Source: Rostratula benghalensis (taxonomy: Eukaryota; Chordata; Aves; Charadriiformes; Rostratulidae). Taken from it: a stretch of 64,000 bases of DNA. This document shows positions 1 to 16,540 of the stretch, piece after piece. The notes under the pieces are model-generated. The model was not told the DNA's origin and ran no database searches. It saw nothing but the letters and a program-made list of their open reading frames with translations. Position 1 is the first letter of the stretch, and each line of letters starts with the position of its first letter. Position numbers and translations under genes: made by a program. Location of the stretch: NCBI GenBank assembly GCA_013399305.1, contig VXAI01000028.1, positions 5,161,086 to 5,225,085 of the forward strand, written 5' to 3'.

Positions 1-901
1 CAATTTTTCTTTAACAGAATTATCATATCAGCAATAAGACAATCAGCCACAATTCAGATCACCTGATCTTGCTACTTGAAATCACCCAAATTATAATTGT
101 TACACTTGGCTTAATCAAACATTAATTACATTGGGGAAAAATATTTTGCAGTACAGAAATGAAAATGAGAAAGCTGTTTTAAAGCTAGGGTGATAATACT
201 TAAATCAAACTCTCACTAATAAGAGTAAGAGTGTAAGTAAGAGAGAAAATCTTTTAAGTAAGGTATGACTCCAAATTCAGTTAAAATATGTTATCTCCAA
301 AAAGAACATAGCAATTTTGGGGTCATATTAGTGACATTATTTGTTTGGAGAATCAGAATCAGGTTTGTATACTTAATCTCATCTACGTGTTTACAGACAT
401 CAATTTAAAGACTTGTACATGTGTTTTCTTATCATGTATAAAGAAGACTGGAAAAGTATTTTTAATTCAATCAAAAAAGAAAAGGAAATAAAATTTAATA
501 GAACTTGGCATTCCTTTTTTAAGAACACTACAGCTTTCATGTCAGCATGCCTAACTTAGAAAACTTTTTAAAAAATATTTTTAGCATGTGTCCATTTATT
601 TCCTATTTGAAAAGAGTAAACAAAAGATGCCAATGCACTCGCCACCAATCTCCCCCCATGTTCAGTCACACACACAAAAAGTAAATATATGCTACTTTTG
701 GAGATGTGTAGCTCTGAAGGCAAAGCAAGTAATTTTCATAGTAGAACTGATGACTGCTTTTATACAACAAGCATATTATTATCCCTGTAAAAGATGACAT
801 TCAAAGCATTTTCTAAAGTTAAGGAATTTACATATTTAAAATACTTGTGTTCAAAATACTGTACCTAATGACTTGTAGACAACATTTATTAATGTAAGTA
901 C
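1..901 (-). other. ESF1: ESF1 intron, left edge
   Basis: AT-rich intronic sequence on the far side of the last visible ESF1 exon. I find no open frame matching the ESF1 C-terminal part and no recognisable repeat. The 69-codon open frame on the plus strand at 588-797 has no protein-like features. Confidence 0.7.
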
Positions 902-1040
902 CTTGCTGCTCTTCTTCCTCTTCTTCACTAGATGAAGCCAAATAAGCTTGAAAATCCATGTCAAGGAGTTCCTCTTTATTAAAAGTTCGGCTAAGTGACG
1001 TTACTCGTTCATGATCTGTTTCATCCCATGTGATATCTAC
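902..1040 (-). CDS. ESF1: ESF1 coding exon 7 (last in window)
   Basis: 139 bases encoding [35 protein letters not shown] and a glutamate run. The acceptor is TTTTTAAG and the donor CAAG|GTACTT. It ends in phase 1; the following exon (human counterpart begins after the Glu-rich run) is outside the window. Confidence 0.94.
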
Positions 1041-4000
1041 CTTAAAAATAAGAATGCCATTTGTAGAAGCTGAAACACTAAACATTTTAAGTCGGCCTTT
1101 TTAGAGAATGTTATTTGATAGCTTTACTTAAGAAGCAGTGTAAACCTGTTACTATGTTCTCTGCCACAAGTAGCTATAATAACCATTTCCTAAAATTGAT
1201 GTAATTGCAACTTTCTGGAATTTATTCTAAAATTACTTTCAAGTTTTAACTATATGGAAGATGGAAGAAGACTCCTCATGCCCTGAAGGGTTCTGTAATA
1301 ACAGGTCACACAACATGGAACCTCTGTAACCCAAATTTCCTCTGTGGGAGCAGGCACTGATGTTGAAGCCATCACCAACTCCTCTCCTTTCCTCTTCCAG
1401 CAGGAACTCATTCCTGAAATCATGAATTGCCATGGGGACAATGAAAGCATTTGCGCAATTGTACCCTCAACCAGAAGATTTGACTGAAAAATGATCCAGC
1501 AGAAACTATTTATTTCTCAACTAATCACTTCTCCAACCCGGTTCACTTCACGGCCAGATGAAAGTTTTGGCTGCCACATAAAACAGAGTAGGAATGAATA
1601 GCTACAAAGAGGGGAAGCAACTGTTTAAGCCTGGCACTACCACGAGAGAGGCTCTTGTTGAGATCCACATAAATTCCCATTTTAGGAAAATTAGAAAATT
1701 TAACTGTGAATAACAAAGTAATTCCATCTGCAACTTGTAATAGAGATATAATGAGGTCAAAATGTAGTGTAAAAAAGAAGTCAAATATCTTTTAAAATTC
1801 AGAACTCAAGCTTTTTTGTGGGGTTGCAACTTGTGGCTCCAGCTTACATCTTTCAATGTTTGATGCCTTCATTTCAAAACAGTGAAGATAATCAGGAATC
1901 TTTCCCCCACTGCTTATATAATTTATAAGCTGACAATAAAACTAAACAAATCAGAAGACCATTACAGTAACATTGTAGAGATACCTTTGATGTTCCCATA
2001 GCGGCAGATGTGAAGTACTTTGGCTTATATGCAGCTATGTTCACTTCCGAGGCTACATCTTTTGGCTTATCATCAAATGTAACATTATCTGGAATAAATC
2101 TTAAAGGCAAATAAAACACGTTATTATTCAAATACACTGGGAAATTTCATAGTGTAAACAGCCTAAGCCTTTAATGGGTGGGGTACATCAGCACAAAAGA
2201 GTTTGTTAAAACAAAACGTTGGTAAGCCTGAAAAAGAAGAGAAATGGACAAATTCTCCCTGCATGAAAGACAAACTGTCTGGCTTCTGCACATCTATTCC
2301 ACAGGGTTTTGATCTGTAACACCATCATGTTGGGCAACTAAACAAAACAACTTTCAGTCTAGTATTAGCAAGGTCAGGGGTGGTTTTTTGGGTGTTTTTG
2401 TTTGTTTTAAGAATTATCTTTTCAGGAAGTTTAACATTAAAAACTCAAAAGAAAAAAAGTGAGTAACAGAATTTGGAAACAAGACAAATAAAAAAAATTC
2501 AAAGCATTTTAGGAAAGCCTGATATATACTTAACATTACAAATAATAGGAAAAAAATGCTAAAAAGAGCAAATTTATGTGTAACAATAGAAGGAGGTAGA
2601 TAAAAAACTGAAAACTTTTGAACACTACATGAGTGATTACTTGGTCTTTTGTTTTTCTTTTTAAGTCATTACCAATGTAATCTGATGAACACTATTCAAC
2701 ATCAAACAAAACAGACGATTAGGAAAAGCACTGGAGTATTTTAAACAGCTGTGTCTGTTGTAAAACATTATCTTTCTATGTTTAAAAGCAGGAAAAGTTA
2801 TATGTTCATTTGGCAGAGATCATCTTCTCCAGAAGGGTTCAAAGCAAATTAATTGAGCTCCTCTAGAAAAAAAGATTTGCTGGCTTCCAAGAGTGCCCAT
2901 AACACGGGCCCCAGCAGACAAAGCCAGCTTCTTATGATTTAGTAACTTCTGCTCTGACTAGAAGGCTTTTTTGTAATAAAAGGAAATACTAACAATAACC
3001 TATAATTAAAAATTCTTTTTTTCTCAAACGTGACTTTTGAAAGGCTAGAACTTCCAGCTCATTCATACATAACAGTAATCTATTGCAGCTTCTTGACTGC
3101 AGCAGCAATATTCCTGCCCTGTGGTAAGCAATCCTGAAAAAGAGCCACTTCTGGACCTCTGGGGAAGATGGGAAGAGCAGCAGTATTTTGGTTTGTTTTC
3201 TGCATCCTACAGCTTTACTTAATTGTACCAAAAAGTTGAAGATGCAACCAGAATGTTTTACCTGACTTTTCTGAGAATAATCTCTCTATGCAGAGATTGT
3301 CTCAAACTTTTCATAGTACAGTAAAAATGCTCAAAAAGAAGACAAAAAAATGAATCAAAAGGAAACCTAGCAACTCACTGGATGTCTAATCGATTTATGT
3401 ATCTCATTTTGGTTACAGAATAAAGACAGTATTAGTCCAAATTATTTTAAATTGGCTTTAATTCTCCCTCCCCTCCCTGACCCAAGATGTAACAAAGTCA
3501 CCACTGCAGTTACCTCAGGTCTATAAAAGAACAGCTACTTTCAAATTCCAATCCGTCGCATTCCTCATAAATTTTATTGGCTGTTTCGGGAGAATCACAT
3601 TCTACAACTGCATAGAAGTACTTCAGTCGCTTGAATTGATACTCCCTCAGTTTTTCTCTATAAAGCCTGCAGAAGTAGAAAACACCACAATCAAATGAGC
3701 TGGCTTTAACAACTCTTCATTTGCAAAATATTTTAATTCAACTCATTAAAAATACGCACCATTCAAACATTCTCCTAATCTTAAAATGAGATTAGTTGTG
3801 AAACAGCATGAAGTTCCACCAGCATCCATTCATTTTTACCCCAGTCAAAAAAACTAACACACAGAGTTTTATCAAATGGACACTTTCTGTACCTGACTTT
3901 GCTTCCCACAGGCATTGTAAAAAGTTAGAGCAGGGCACAGAACAGCACATTTGTATGCCTCTGTGCAGGCCACAGAAAGTAGTATTGAATACTTCCTATC

Positions 4001-7000
4001 AAGTTGTTTGCAATTACCCTGGCTCCTAACAAGGCTGATGAAAAGGATGTTCATACCCAAGTAAGAATATTTGTCAAGAACGTAAAAGAAATGGGGAGGC
4101 TGTAAGGACAGGACTACAGATGCTTACACGCGAAAGCAGCAGTGGAAAGGGATGAGTAAGAAAGTGGTGTGGGTGAGGAAAGAAACGGGGAGACCAACTT
4201 GGGCAGCACAAGTGATGGTGGTGTCATAGAAGATGACACCAAGGAAAAAAGAAAAGCAGAAAAGAGATTGAGAAATGGCTTAATTGGAGGAAGGATGCAG
4301 GAGAGATCAGGGCTGACATTGTGTCCTGTGAATTTAAAGGGTCTGTGCACAGGTATCACCGAGGTATCTCTGGGACATCTAGATTTCTGTGTGTTCCAGA
4401 TGCCCCAGAGCCCACTAAGTACTAAATCTAGTACTTCAGGATGCACCGTGATGTACACAATGAAGCTGACTTCAAAATGCACTACAAGTTCATCATACAT
4501 TTCCCTGATGCACTAGAGACTTCCTTCACAGGGATCTAGAGTTCTTTTAGAAGCATACAGATTTTCTAAATATATGTCAGTCCAGCAGGATGCATCATAC
4601 AAAAGTGGCCCAGTCAGCCTGCCTGGTAAGGCAGGGCTGCTCCTGATGGCGTTCAAGAAATCCCTATCTGGGAATTCTTGGCCTATGTTAAGGTCCCTGT
4701 TGGTTACACAGATAAAAATTGCAACTGTAAGCAACAAAGGGAGTTTACTGCATGGATGGCAATTTGTAGTGGAGAAATGCCATGTTAAGCTCTCCAGGCA
4801 TTTGTTCCATTTATCATTTCAAAAAGCTACATAATAAAAAATTTGAACACCATTATCAACACACAAATTTTGACAAGTTTCACTACAATGCATTTATTCA
4901 ATGCATTGACAATGAACCAGGGTCAGTTGTAAAACACACCCTGGAAAAGCTACACAATTAAGGCATCCACAGGAGCCTTCCACACACAAAATTGTGGAAA
5001 CAGAAACTGATCAGGACTTTCACTGAGTATTTGAAGTATTTTATCTATCATTTGAAGATTATTTTAATACCCATCATTCTCTGTGGTATTCTCTGGAAGA
5101 TCGAATAGTTCCACAGGTCCTTTCTGTTCTTCCTCTTTCAATCTCTCTTTTCCAAACTCTGAAGGATAAATCTACAAATACAACAACAAAAAAGTCAATT
5201 TTTAGCTGTACCAACTACGAGAATATATATATCACCAACCCTTTCAGGCATTATCTTTTTTTCTCTAAAACTAGTAAATGAATCAATTCCATAAACTTAA
5301 TTTTAATTTACAGGAAAGACAGTACAATAAACAAACTGCCTGTTAGGAATGATAATATTTTGAAAAATATGAAGAATAGCAGGAACCCTGACTTGTCCAT
5401 TTCACTGTGAACCTCTTCAGAAAGGGGTATTTGACTAACATTCCTCAGAAAGTTGAAGGCAGACACTAAAAATGGAAGACTATAACTTAACTGATCAGAA
5501 TTTGTATAGTTTATTAATAAGCTCAGATGTGGTGAAAAACAGTAAGTGATGTGCAATGATAAAAGGGGTTGGAAAGCATTTAGAAATAGCCAGGTTTAAG
5601 TTTGGGTTATCCACCACAAAGATCCCTGAAAATTAAACTAGCCAAGAAAACGTATTGTCTGCCTCCTAGCACTTAAAATCGACCTCATAAAAACAAACTA
5701 ATGTCTTCAGGATCCAAATCCACCACATACACGCCCTCTGCGCTGAAAAGCAGCAGGTGTTTTATTTCTAACACAGCAAGTAAATGTGAAACTGTGTTGC
5801 AATTTAATCATTTTAATATCTCTTGGGCTTTTTACAGAAATGAGCTACTTTTTATTTGTCCTCTTTGTGGTTTGGGAGGGGTTTTTTGCTGTTTTGGGTT
5901 GCTGTTGGTTTTTTGGTGTTTGGGTGGGTTTTTTGTTTCTTTTTTAATTGGGGTTTTGGTTGTTGTTTTTAGGTTTTTATTTGGTGTTTGATTTTTTTTC
6001 TTCCTCTCCCCACTCCCCGTAAAAGCCAGTACTCCTTTTAGAAATCGGGTCTTACCTTAACAGAAAATACTGTTCCTCCTTTGGGTGTGAAAGAATTAAA
6101 AAGAGCCAGCAAATCCTTAGCCTTCAACCTATCCCAATCCATGTTGCAAACTGCCAATCTACTTGTAATCTGAACAGAAAGGGGAAAAAGAAAAAGGGCA
6201 TAAAGTTCATAGGCTTAATTCCTGAGCGCTACGGGGAATACACAATTCTCCTGCAACTATCCTTGGTAAAAATCAAAGTCATCAACAAACTGTTGAAAAA
6301 AAACCAAAAGAAGCATTTTCCTCAAAACTTTTTAGCTTCTCTGGTGATTGCTGCTTCTGACCTTAAGTGACCCAAAGGACATAAACAGTGAACCACCACA
6401 AAATGAACCACACCAATCACAGATCTAGGACTGCAGTTACATCATCAGCACTTATGATCTTGTTATCACCACAGTCACAATAGCAGCTGGTATCACAGCA
6501 CTGTAACAGCACTACAGTACTGTGATTTTTTTATACAAATTGTGCTCAGTTTTTAAATCCTAGTTCACTGTCTAATGATTTTTTAATACCCTAAGGCACA
6601 AGTTTAAAAAGTAAATTTAAAACGTGTAAAAAATCAGTAATGAACAAAAGCAACACTATTTAAATTCTGTTTGTTTTTTCACTTACAGGTAGCTTATCCA
6701 GCTATCTATAGCTAAGCCTCTACTTAGAGGGAAAGGGAGATACCAGTGAAAACTGCAAGTCTCTCATTCTCAGCCAATTTCATCATCATATGCATTCTGT
6801 AATCAAAAGGATGAAAAAACTTTATGGAAACATACTTAAAAAAAAAAAAAAGACACATGGGTGAAGGTCTATAATGAATTCACAGCAGTGTATATTTCTG
6901 AGTTCGTCATGTAGGAACTTGACACATGCAGAAGTATTGTTACCTCATCTCCACGGGGGGCATCTTTATCCAGCTCACGCCATGAATGCTCTATCTCTGG

Positions 7001-8681
7001 CTCCTTTGGAAATAGATCATTTAAATCCTCATCATCGTCTGAGCTCGTTTCAATGTTCCCAATGCCTCTGGCTAGATCAGGCCCACTATCGCTTTCTTCA
7101 TCATCTTCTGAATCACTGTCATCTTCGCCTGTTTCGCCATCTTCTTCTAACTTCTCATCCTCGCCTGTTTCCCCATCATCTGCCAATTCTGCATACTCAG
7201 AATCATCACTTGCAGAAACTTCCTCCTCTAGTTGGCTTTCACTGATGTCACGTTGCTCACAGGTGTCTGTGCATACCTTCACTGAAAGATAAACACCAGG
7301 TATTTATTTTTAGGTTGCAATTACATATGATACTTTAAAAATATGAAAAAACCCTCAGATTCACAGAACCCCTGAAATGAGTAACAATGCAGAAACAAGT
7401 TACAGGAGGAAAGATCAAACAATATAAATCATCTGTATTGGCTTGTCTAATCTATTGCTCTTTAGGCCCACAATTTTATTATCAAACATTATTCTGACAT
7501 TCTATTTCTATGTACAGAATTAACACGTAGAAATTATATTTCAGTAATGTAGGCTATAGGCACACACAAGCAATATAAAGAAACCTTTTCTTCAAGTCAC
7601 CTCTTCTCTCTAATGCCCTATATTAATGGCTTGGTGCTGCCAAATTTATGCTTTCAGTCAACAAATGTTGAAGCCATCATGGTATCAGACCTTATATTTG
7701 ATATTCAGTTTAATAAGTAATGTATGCACTACTACACATTTTGCTTTTCTAGCCACCATACCAACAATTTCAGCTCCAACAATTAAAAGGACGTAGATGT
7801 TCACAATCTTATTGAAGAATCAGCACTGATTCTGCAATGAGCTGACAAACTCCAGTTCTTCAACACCAGTGATTCCAAGTCAGTCAGCTATTCTATGACT
7901 GATTTTACAGAAGATTTTCCATGAATTAAACAAAAACACTCAACATCCAAGTAAACGCACCAAAATATAGTTGTTACTTCAACAACTAACCTGGTTCTTT
8001 TATTTTTCCTCCTATGGAAACATCCTTCCTGGGAGCTTTAACTGATTTAGTACCACTTGGCTGTGAAGACTTCTGCTTGTTTTGAATTGATCTTCCTCCT
8101 GATGTATCTCCTTGGTCGTTGTCCTCTTCATGTAAAAGGCCCTTGTTTCTCTGAGAACAAGCAATTTCTCTTGCAGTTTTCTTAGAGTCCACTTTCAAGT
8201 TGAATTTAGATGTAGCTTTTTGTCCTTCATTTTTAAGGTCATTTGGCTTTGTCACTGCTTCATATGTTTGGTCCACTCCTCGTTTGTTTATTTTGCTCCC
8301 CTCCTTAGGGAGGCCATCCGAAAATACTTTTGCAGAATCTGCTTGTTCTTTAGGTTTCGCTTTTTTTTTCTTCTTTTTCTTTTCAGTGAGTTCTTCACTA
8401 TCACCTTCTGAAATATCAGAGTCAGATTCTGACAGGGCATAAAATTTCCTCAGGTTTTCTGTAGAAGTATAGTTAACAGGGCGACCTCTTTTATCCACTG
8501 TATATTTCAGCTTAAACTTTTTGTCATGAAACATAGCTCGGAATCGTTTGTCGATCTTGACTTTACGTTCTTTTTCAGGCATCTCCCAAAATCTGGGATC
8601 CCTTGTGATGCGGCTAAACCGCCCATCACTCAGTATCTCCTCTTGAGATGACATTTTTGATGCTGTTGAGGACTTAGACAT
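902..8681 (-). CDS. ESF1: ESF1, nucleolar pre-rRNA processing protein (5' part of gene)
   Basis: ESF1 is a nucleolar protein needed for 18S rRNA maturation as a small-subunit processome factor; the mammalian protein is also described as a partner of ABT1. Seven coding exons join in frame: 8681-7991, 7281-6944, 6169-6056, 5171-5071, 3666-3514, 2099-1985 and 1040-902 (minus strand), giving 550 codons plus one base. Recognisable blocks in order are [20 protein letters not shown] near the N-terminus, a lysine run (about residue 105), a long acidic stretch (exon 2 of the list), [20 protein letters not shown] (start of the folded RNA-binding-like region), [20 protein letters not shown] and [11 protein letters not shown]. 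The human protein is about 850 residues, so the last third, including the NUC153 domain, lies beyond the left edge. All introns are GT-AG. Two in-frame ATGs are possible (8681 and 8654); the second matches the human start. The gene is head to head with NDUFAF5. Confidence 0.97.
1985..2099 (-). CDS. ESF1: ESF1 coding exon 6
   Basis: 115 bases encoding [20 protein letters not shown] and [15 protein letters not shown], among the best conserved ESF1 blocks. The acceptor is CCTTTAAG and the donor AAG|GTATCT. Confidence 0.95.
3514..3666 (-). CDS. ESF1: ESF1 coding exon 5
   Basis: 153 bases encoding [20 protein letters not shown], then the [20 protein letters not shown] segment and FIDL. The acceptor TTCTGCAG at 3668-3667 keeps the frame. 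A second AG nine bases downstream (exon start at 3657) would also keep it and drop three residues. The donor is GAG|GTAACT. Confidence 0.94.
4100..4840. other. ESF1 intron segment open on both strands, unassigned
   Basis: Inside the 1.4-kb intron between the fourth and fifth ESF1 coding exons. Open frames of 115-128 codons sit on both strands at 4114-4516, with further ones to 4834. None resembles a protein family I know, and there are no splice signals that would join them to ESF1. The segment is less AT-rich than its flanks, so it could be a decayed old repeat. No function is proposed. Confidence 0.35.
5071..5171 (-). CDS. ESF1: ESF1 coding exon 4
   Basis: 101 bases encoding [20 protein letters not shown] and a short acidic tail. 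The acceptor is TTTGTAG. The donor GG|GTATTA lacks the usual G at +5 and is the weakest splice site seen in this gene. It ends in phase 2. Confidence 0.92.
5861..5998. repeat. G/T-rich low-complexity tract
   Basis: About 140 bases almost without A or C on the plus strand, built from repeated TTTTTGG, GGTTTT and TGTTTGGG-like words. It lies in the ESF1 intron just downstream of coding exon 3, so the ESF1 pre-mRNA carries the A/C-rich complement. Confidence 0.85.
6056..6169 (-). CDS. ESF1: ESF1 coding exon 3
   Basis: 114 bases, phase 0 to 0. Encodes [20 protein letters not shown] and onward to FSVK, the start of the conserved folded part and nearly identical to human. The acceptor is CTGTTCAG and the donor AAG|GTAAGA. 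Confidence 0.95.
6492..6526 (-). other. 13-bp stem hairpin in ESF1 intron
   Basis: The arms 6492-6504 (ATCACAGCACTGT) and 6514-6526 (ACAGTACTGTGAT) are inverted repeats matching at 12 of 13 positions around a 9-base loop. In the ESF1-sense RNA the one mismatch becomes a G-U pair, so the stem would be continuous. It is shorter than a typical pre-miRNA. Confidence 0.5.
6944..7281 (-). CDS. ESF1: ESF1 coding exon 2 (acidic)
   Basis: 338 bases, residues 230-343, flanked by TTTCAG and GAG|GTAACA. Almost entirely Glu/Asp/Ser, with the short motif DDGETGED and a near-copy EDGETGED close together, then [20 protein letters not shown] leading into the conserved domain. Strong acidic bias is typical of this ESF1 segment and of nucleolar proteins. 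Confidence 0.93.
7991..8681 (-). CDS. ESF1: ESF1 first coding exon
   Basis: Encodes residues 1-230. The acceptor reads TTGTAG directly before an ATG at 8681, so the coding exon may begin exactly at its start codon; a second ATG at 8654 (MSSQEEIL) aligns with the human N-terminus. It contains the conserved [20 protein letters not shown] block, a Ser/Asp/Glu-rich patch, a run of seven or more lysines likely to act in nuclear or nucleolar targeting, and a poorly conserved basic/acidic tail. The donor is CAG|GTTAGT, leaving phase 1. Confidence 0.95.
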
Positions 8682-8815
8682 CTACAATATGGAAAAAGAA
8701 CAAAAAAAAAATCCCACTTCTGATTAAAATACAACTGATTAATATAGACTTAGACGCATAATTGAAAAAATTAAAGAATTACCCGACGTTAGATTTCTGA
8801 TTTATACCTAGAAAG

Positions 8816-8998
8816 TTATTTCCAAAAGCACATACAGCCATTTAGATGAGCCACAAGTAATCCTAGAACCACCCCAGCGCTGACCACACATTTAGTTTCT
8901 TCTGATAACAGTTTTGCAGCTATCCAAGCCTCCCTGGCTGCAGATACCCCCTTAACTGATCCCCCGTCAACCCCGAAAAGGACTTTGAAGAGTTCCAT
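8816..8998 (-). CDS. Candidate 60-residue ORF in ESF1 leader or intron 1
   Basis: An ATG in a strong context (A at -3, G at +4) opens 60 codons beginning [13 protein letters not shown], with a hydrophobic stretch at residues 37-52 ([16 protein letters not shown]) that could span a membrane. It lies between the promoter island and the first ESF1 coding exon, on the same strand. A palindromic TTTATAAA at 9033-9040 sits about 35 bases upstream. It could be an upstream ORF if the leader exon is unspliced down to one of two possible donors (CGG|GTAATT at 8782 or TAG|GTATAA at 8807). I recognise no homologue, and chance is quite possible. Confidence 0.25.
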   Translation of the reverse strand: MELFKVLFGVDGGSVKGVSAAREAWIAAKLLSEETKCVVSAGVVLGLLVAHLNGCMCFWK

Positions 8999-9366
8999 TG
9001 TCAGCCCGGCCTCAGGACTAGAGTACTGCACGTTTATAAAGCGCCCCTTAGGAAGTCAGCCAGCAAGGCCCCGAGCACGCCGGCCGGCCAGCCTACGAGA
9101 CGGCCACCGGCAGCTCCACCACAGGGAGAGGCCGAGCACAGCAGCCTCACCCGCTCCCTCCCCAGCCCCGGAGGCGGCCGAGGCCCTAGCAAGGAGTACC
9201 CCTCACAACACCCGTCCACCGACCGTTCAACAGCGAGTGCCGCCGCTGCCTCCTCACCACCCGGCTACGCTCACCCACGCAGGGGCCACACTTCCGACGG
9301 CGCGATGGAGGCCGCCAGAGGACAAAACTCTTCCGGCCAATCAGACGGCTCGCCCGGCGGAAGTCT

Positions 9367-9378
9367 GGGGGGGGGGGG
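9367..9378 (+). repeat. G12 run in promoter
   Basis: Twelve consecutive G on the plus strand, about 35 bases upstream of the NDUFAF5 start codon. A second G-rich run (G5-C-G11) follows the exon 1 donor at 9644-9660. Both could form G-quadruplexes or cause length variation. Confidence 0.9.
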
Positions 9379-9413
9379 TTTCCCGCGCCTGCGCAGGGCG
9401 CGCGCTTGAGGGG

Positions 9414-16162
<6,749 letters not shown>

Positions 16163-16540
16163 TTCTTCATCAGAAATAATAGTTGTCTTAAAGCTTCCGT
16201 ATAGCTTCTCGTTGCAGATAGCCTTCATGTGTCCCTATTTTGTGATGATGTTCTGAAATGATAATAATCTTCTTGCAAGAAGGTTTTCTGGGTTTTGGTT
16301 TTTTTACTATATCAGCTGTGCAAAACAGTGTTCATTTTTTGTTTCTAGAGAAACATGTCAGCAGTGTTCTAAGTAAATCTATGCTGTCCCAACTTTTGAT
16401 TAAATTACTATTCTCAAATGTAATGCCTCTTCAAGTATTTCAGCACAGACTGCTCCAGGTGTGATTTGCAAGTCTTGCTTGCTTTTGAATTATTCCTTAA
16501 GGATGGTAGATTGTAATAAAGAGTAGTATTTAGCGGCAAG
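16163..16540 (+). terminator. NDUFAF5: NDUFAF5 3' UTR with poly(A) signal
   Basis: The first AATAAA after the stop is at 16515-16520, giving a predicted 3' UTR of roughly 0.37 kb. Another AATAAA at 17975-17980 could serve a longer form. The cleavage point is inferred. Confidence 0.55.

Noticed and set aside
6874..7292. Plus-strand frames of 123 and 79 codons, Ser/Leu/His-rich
   Set aside because: Antisense shadows of the acidic ESF1 exon.
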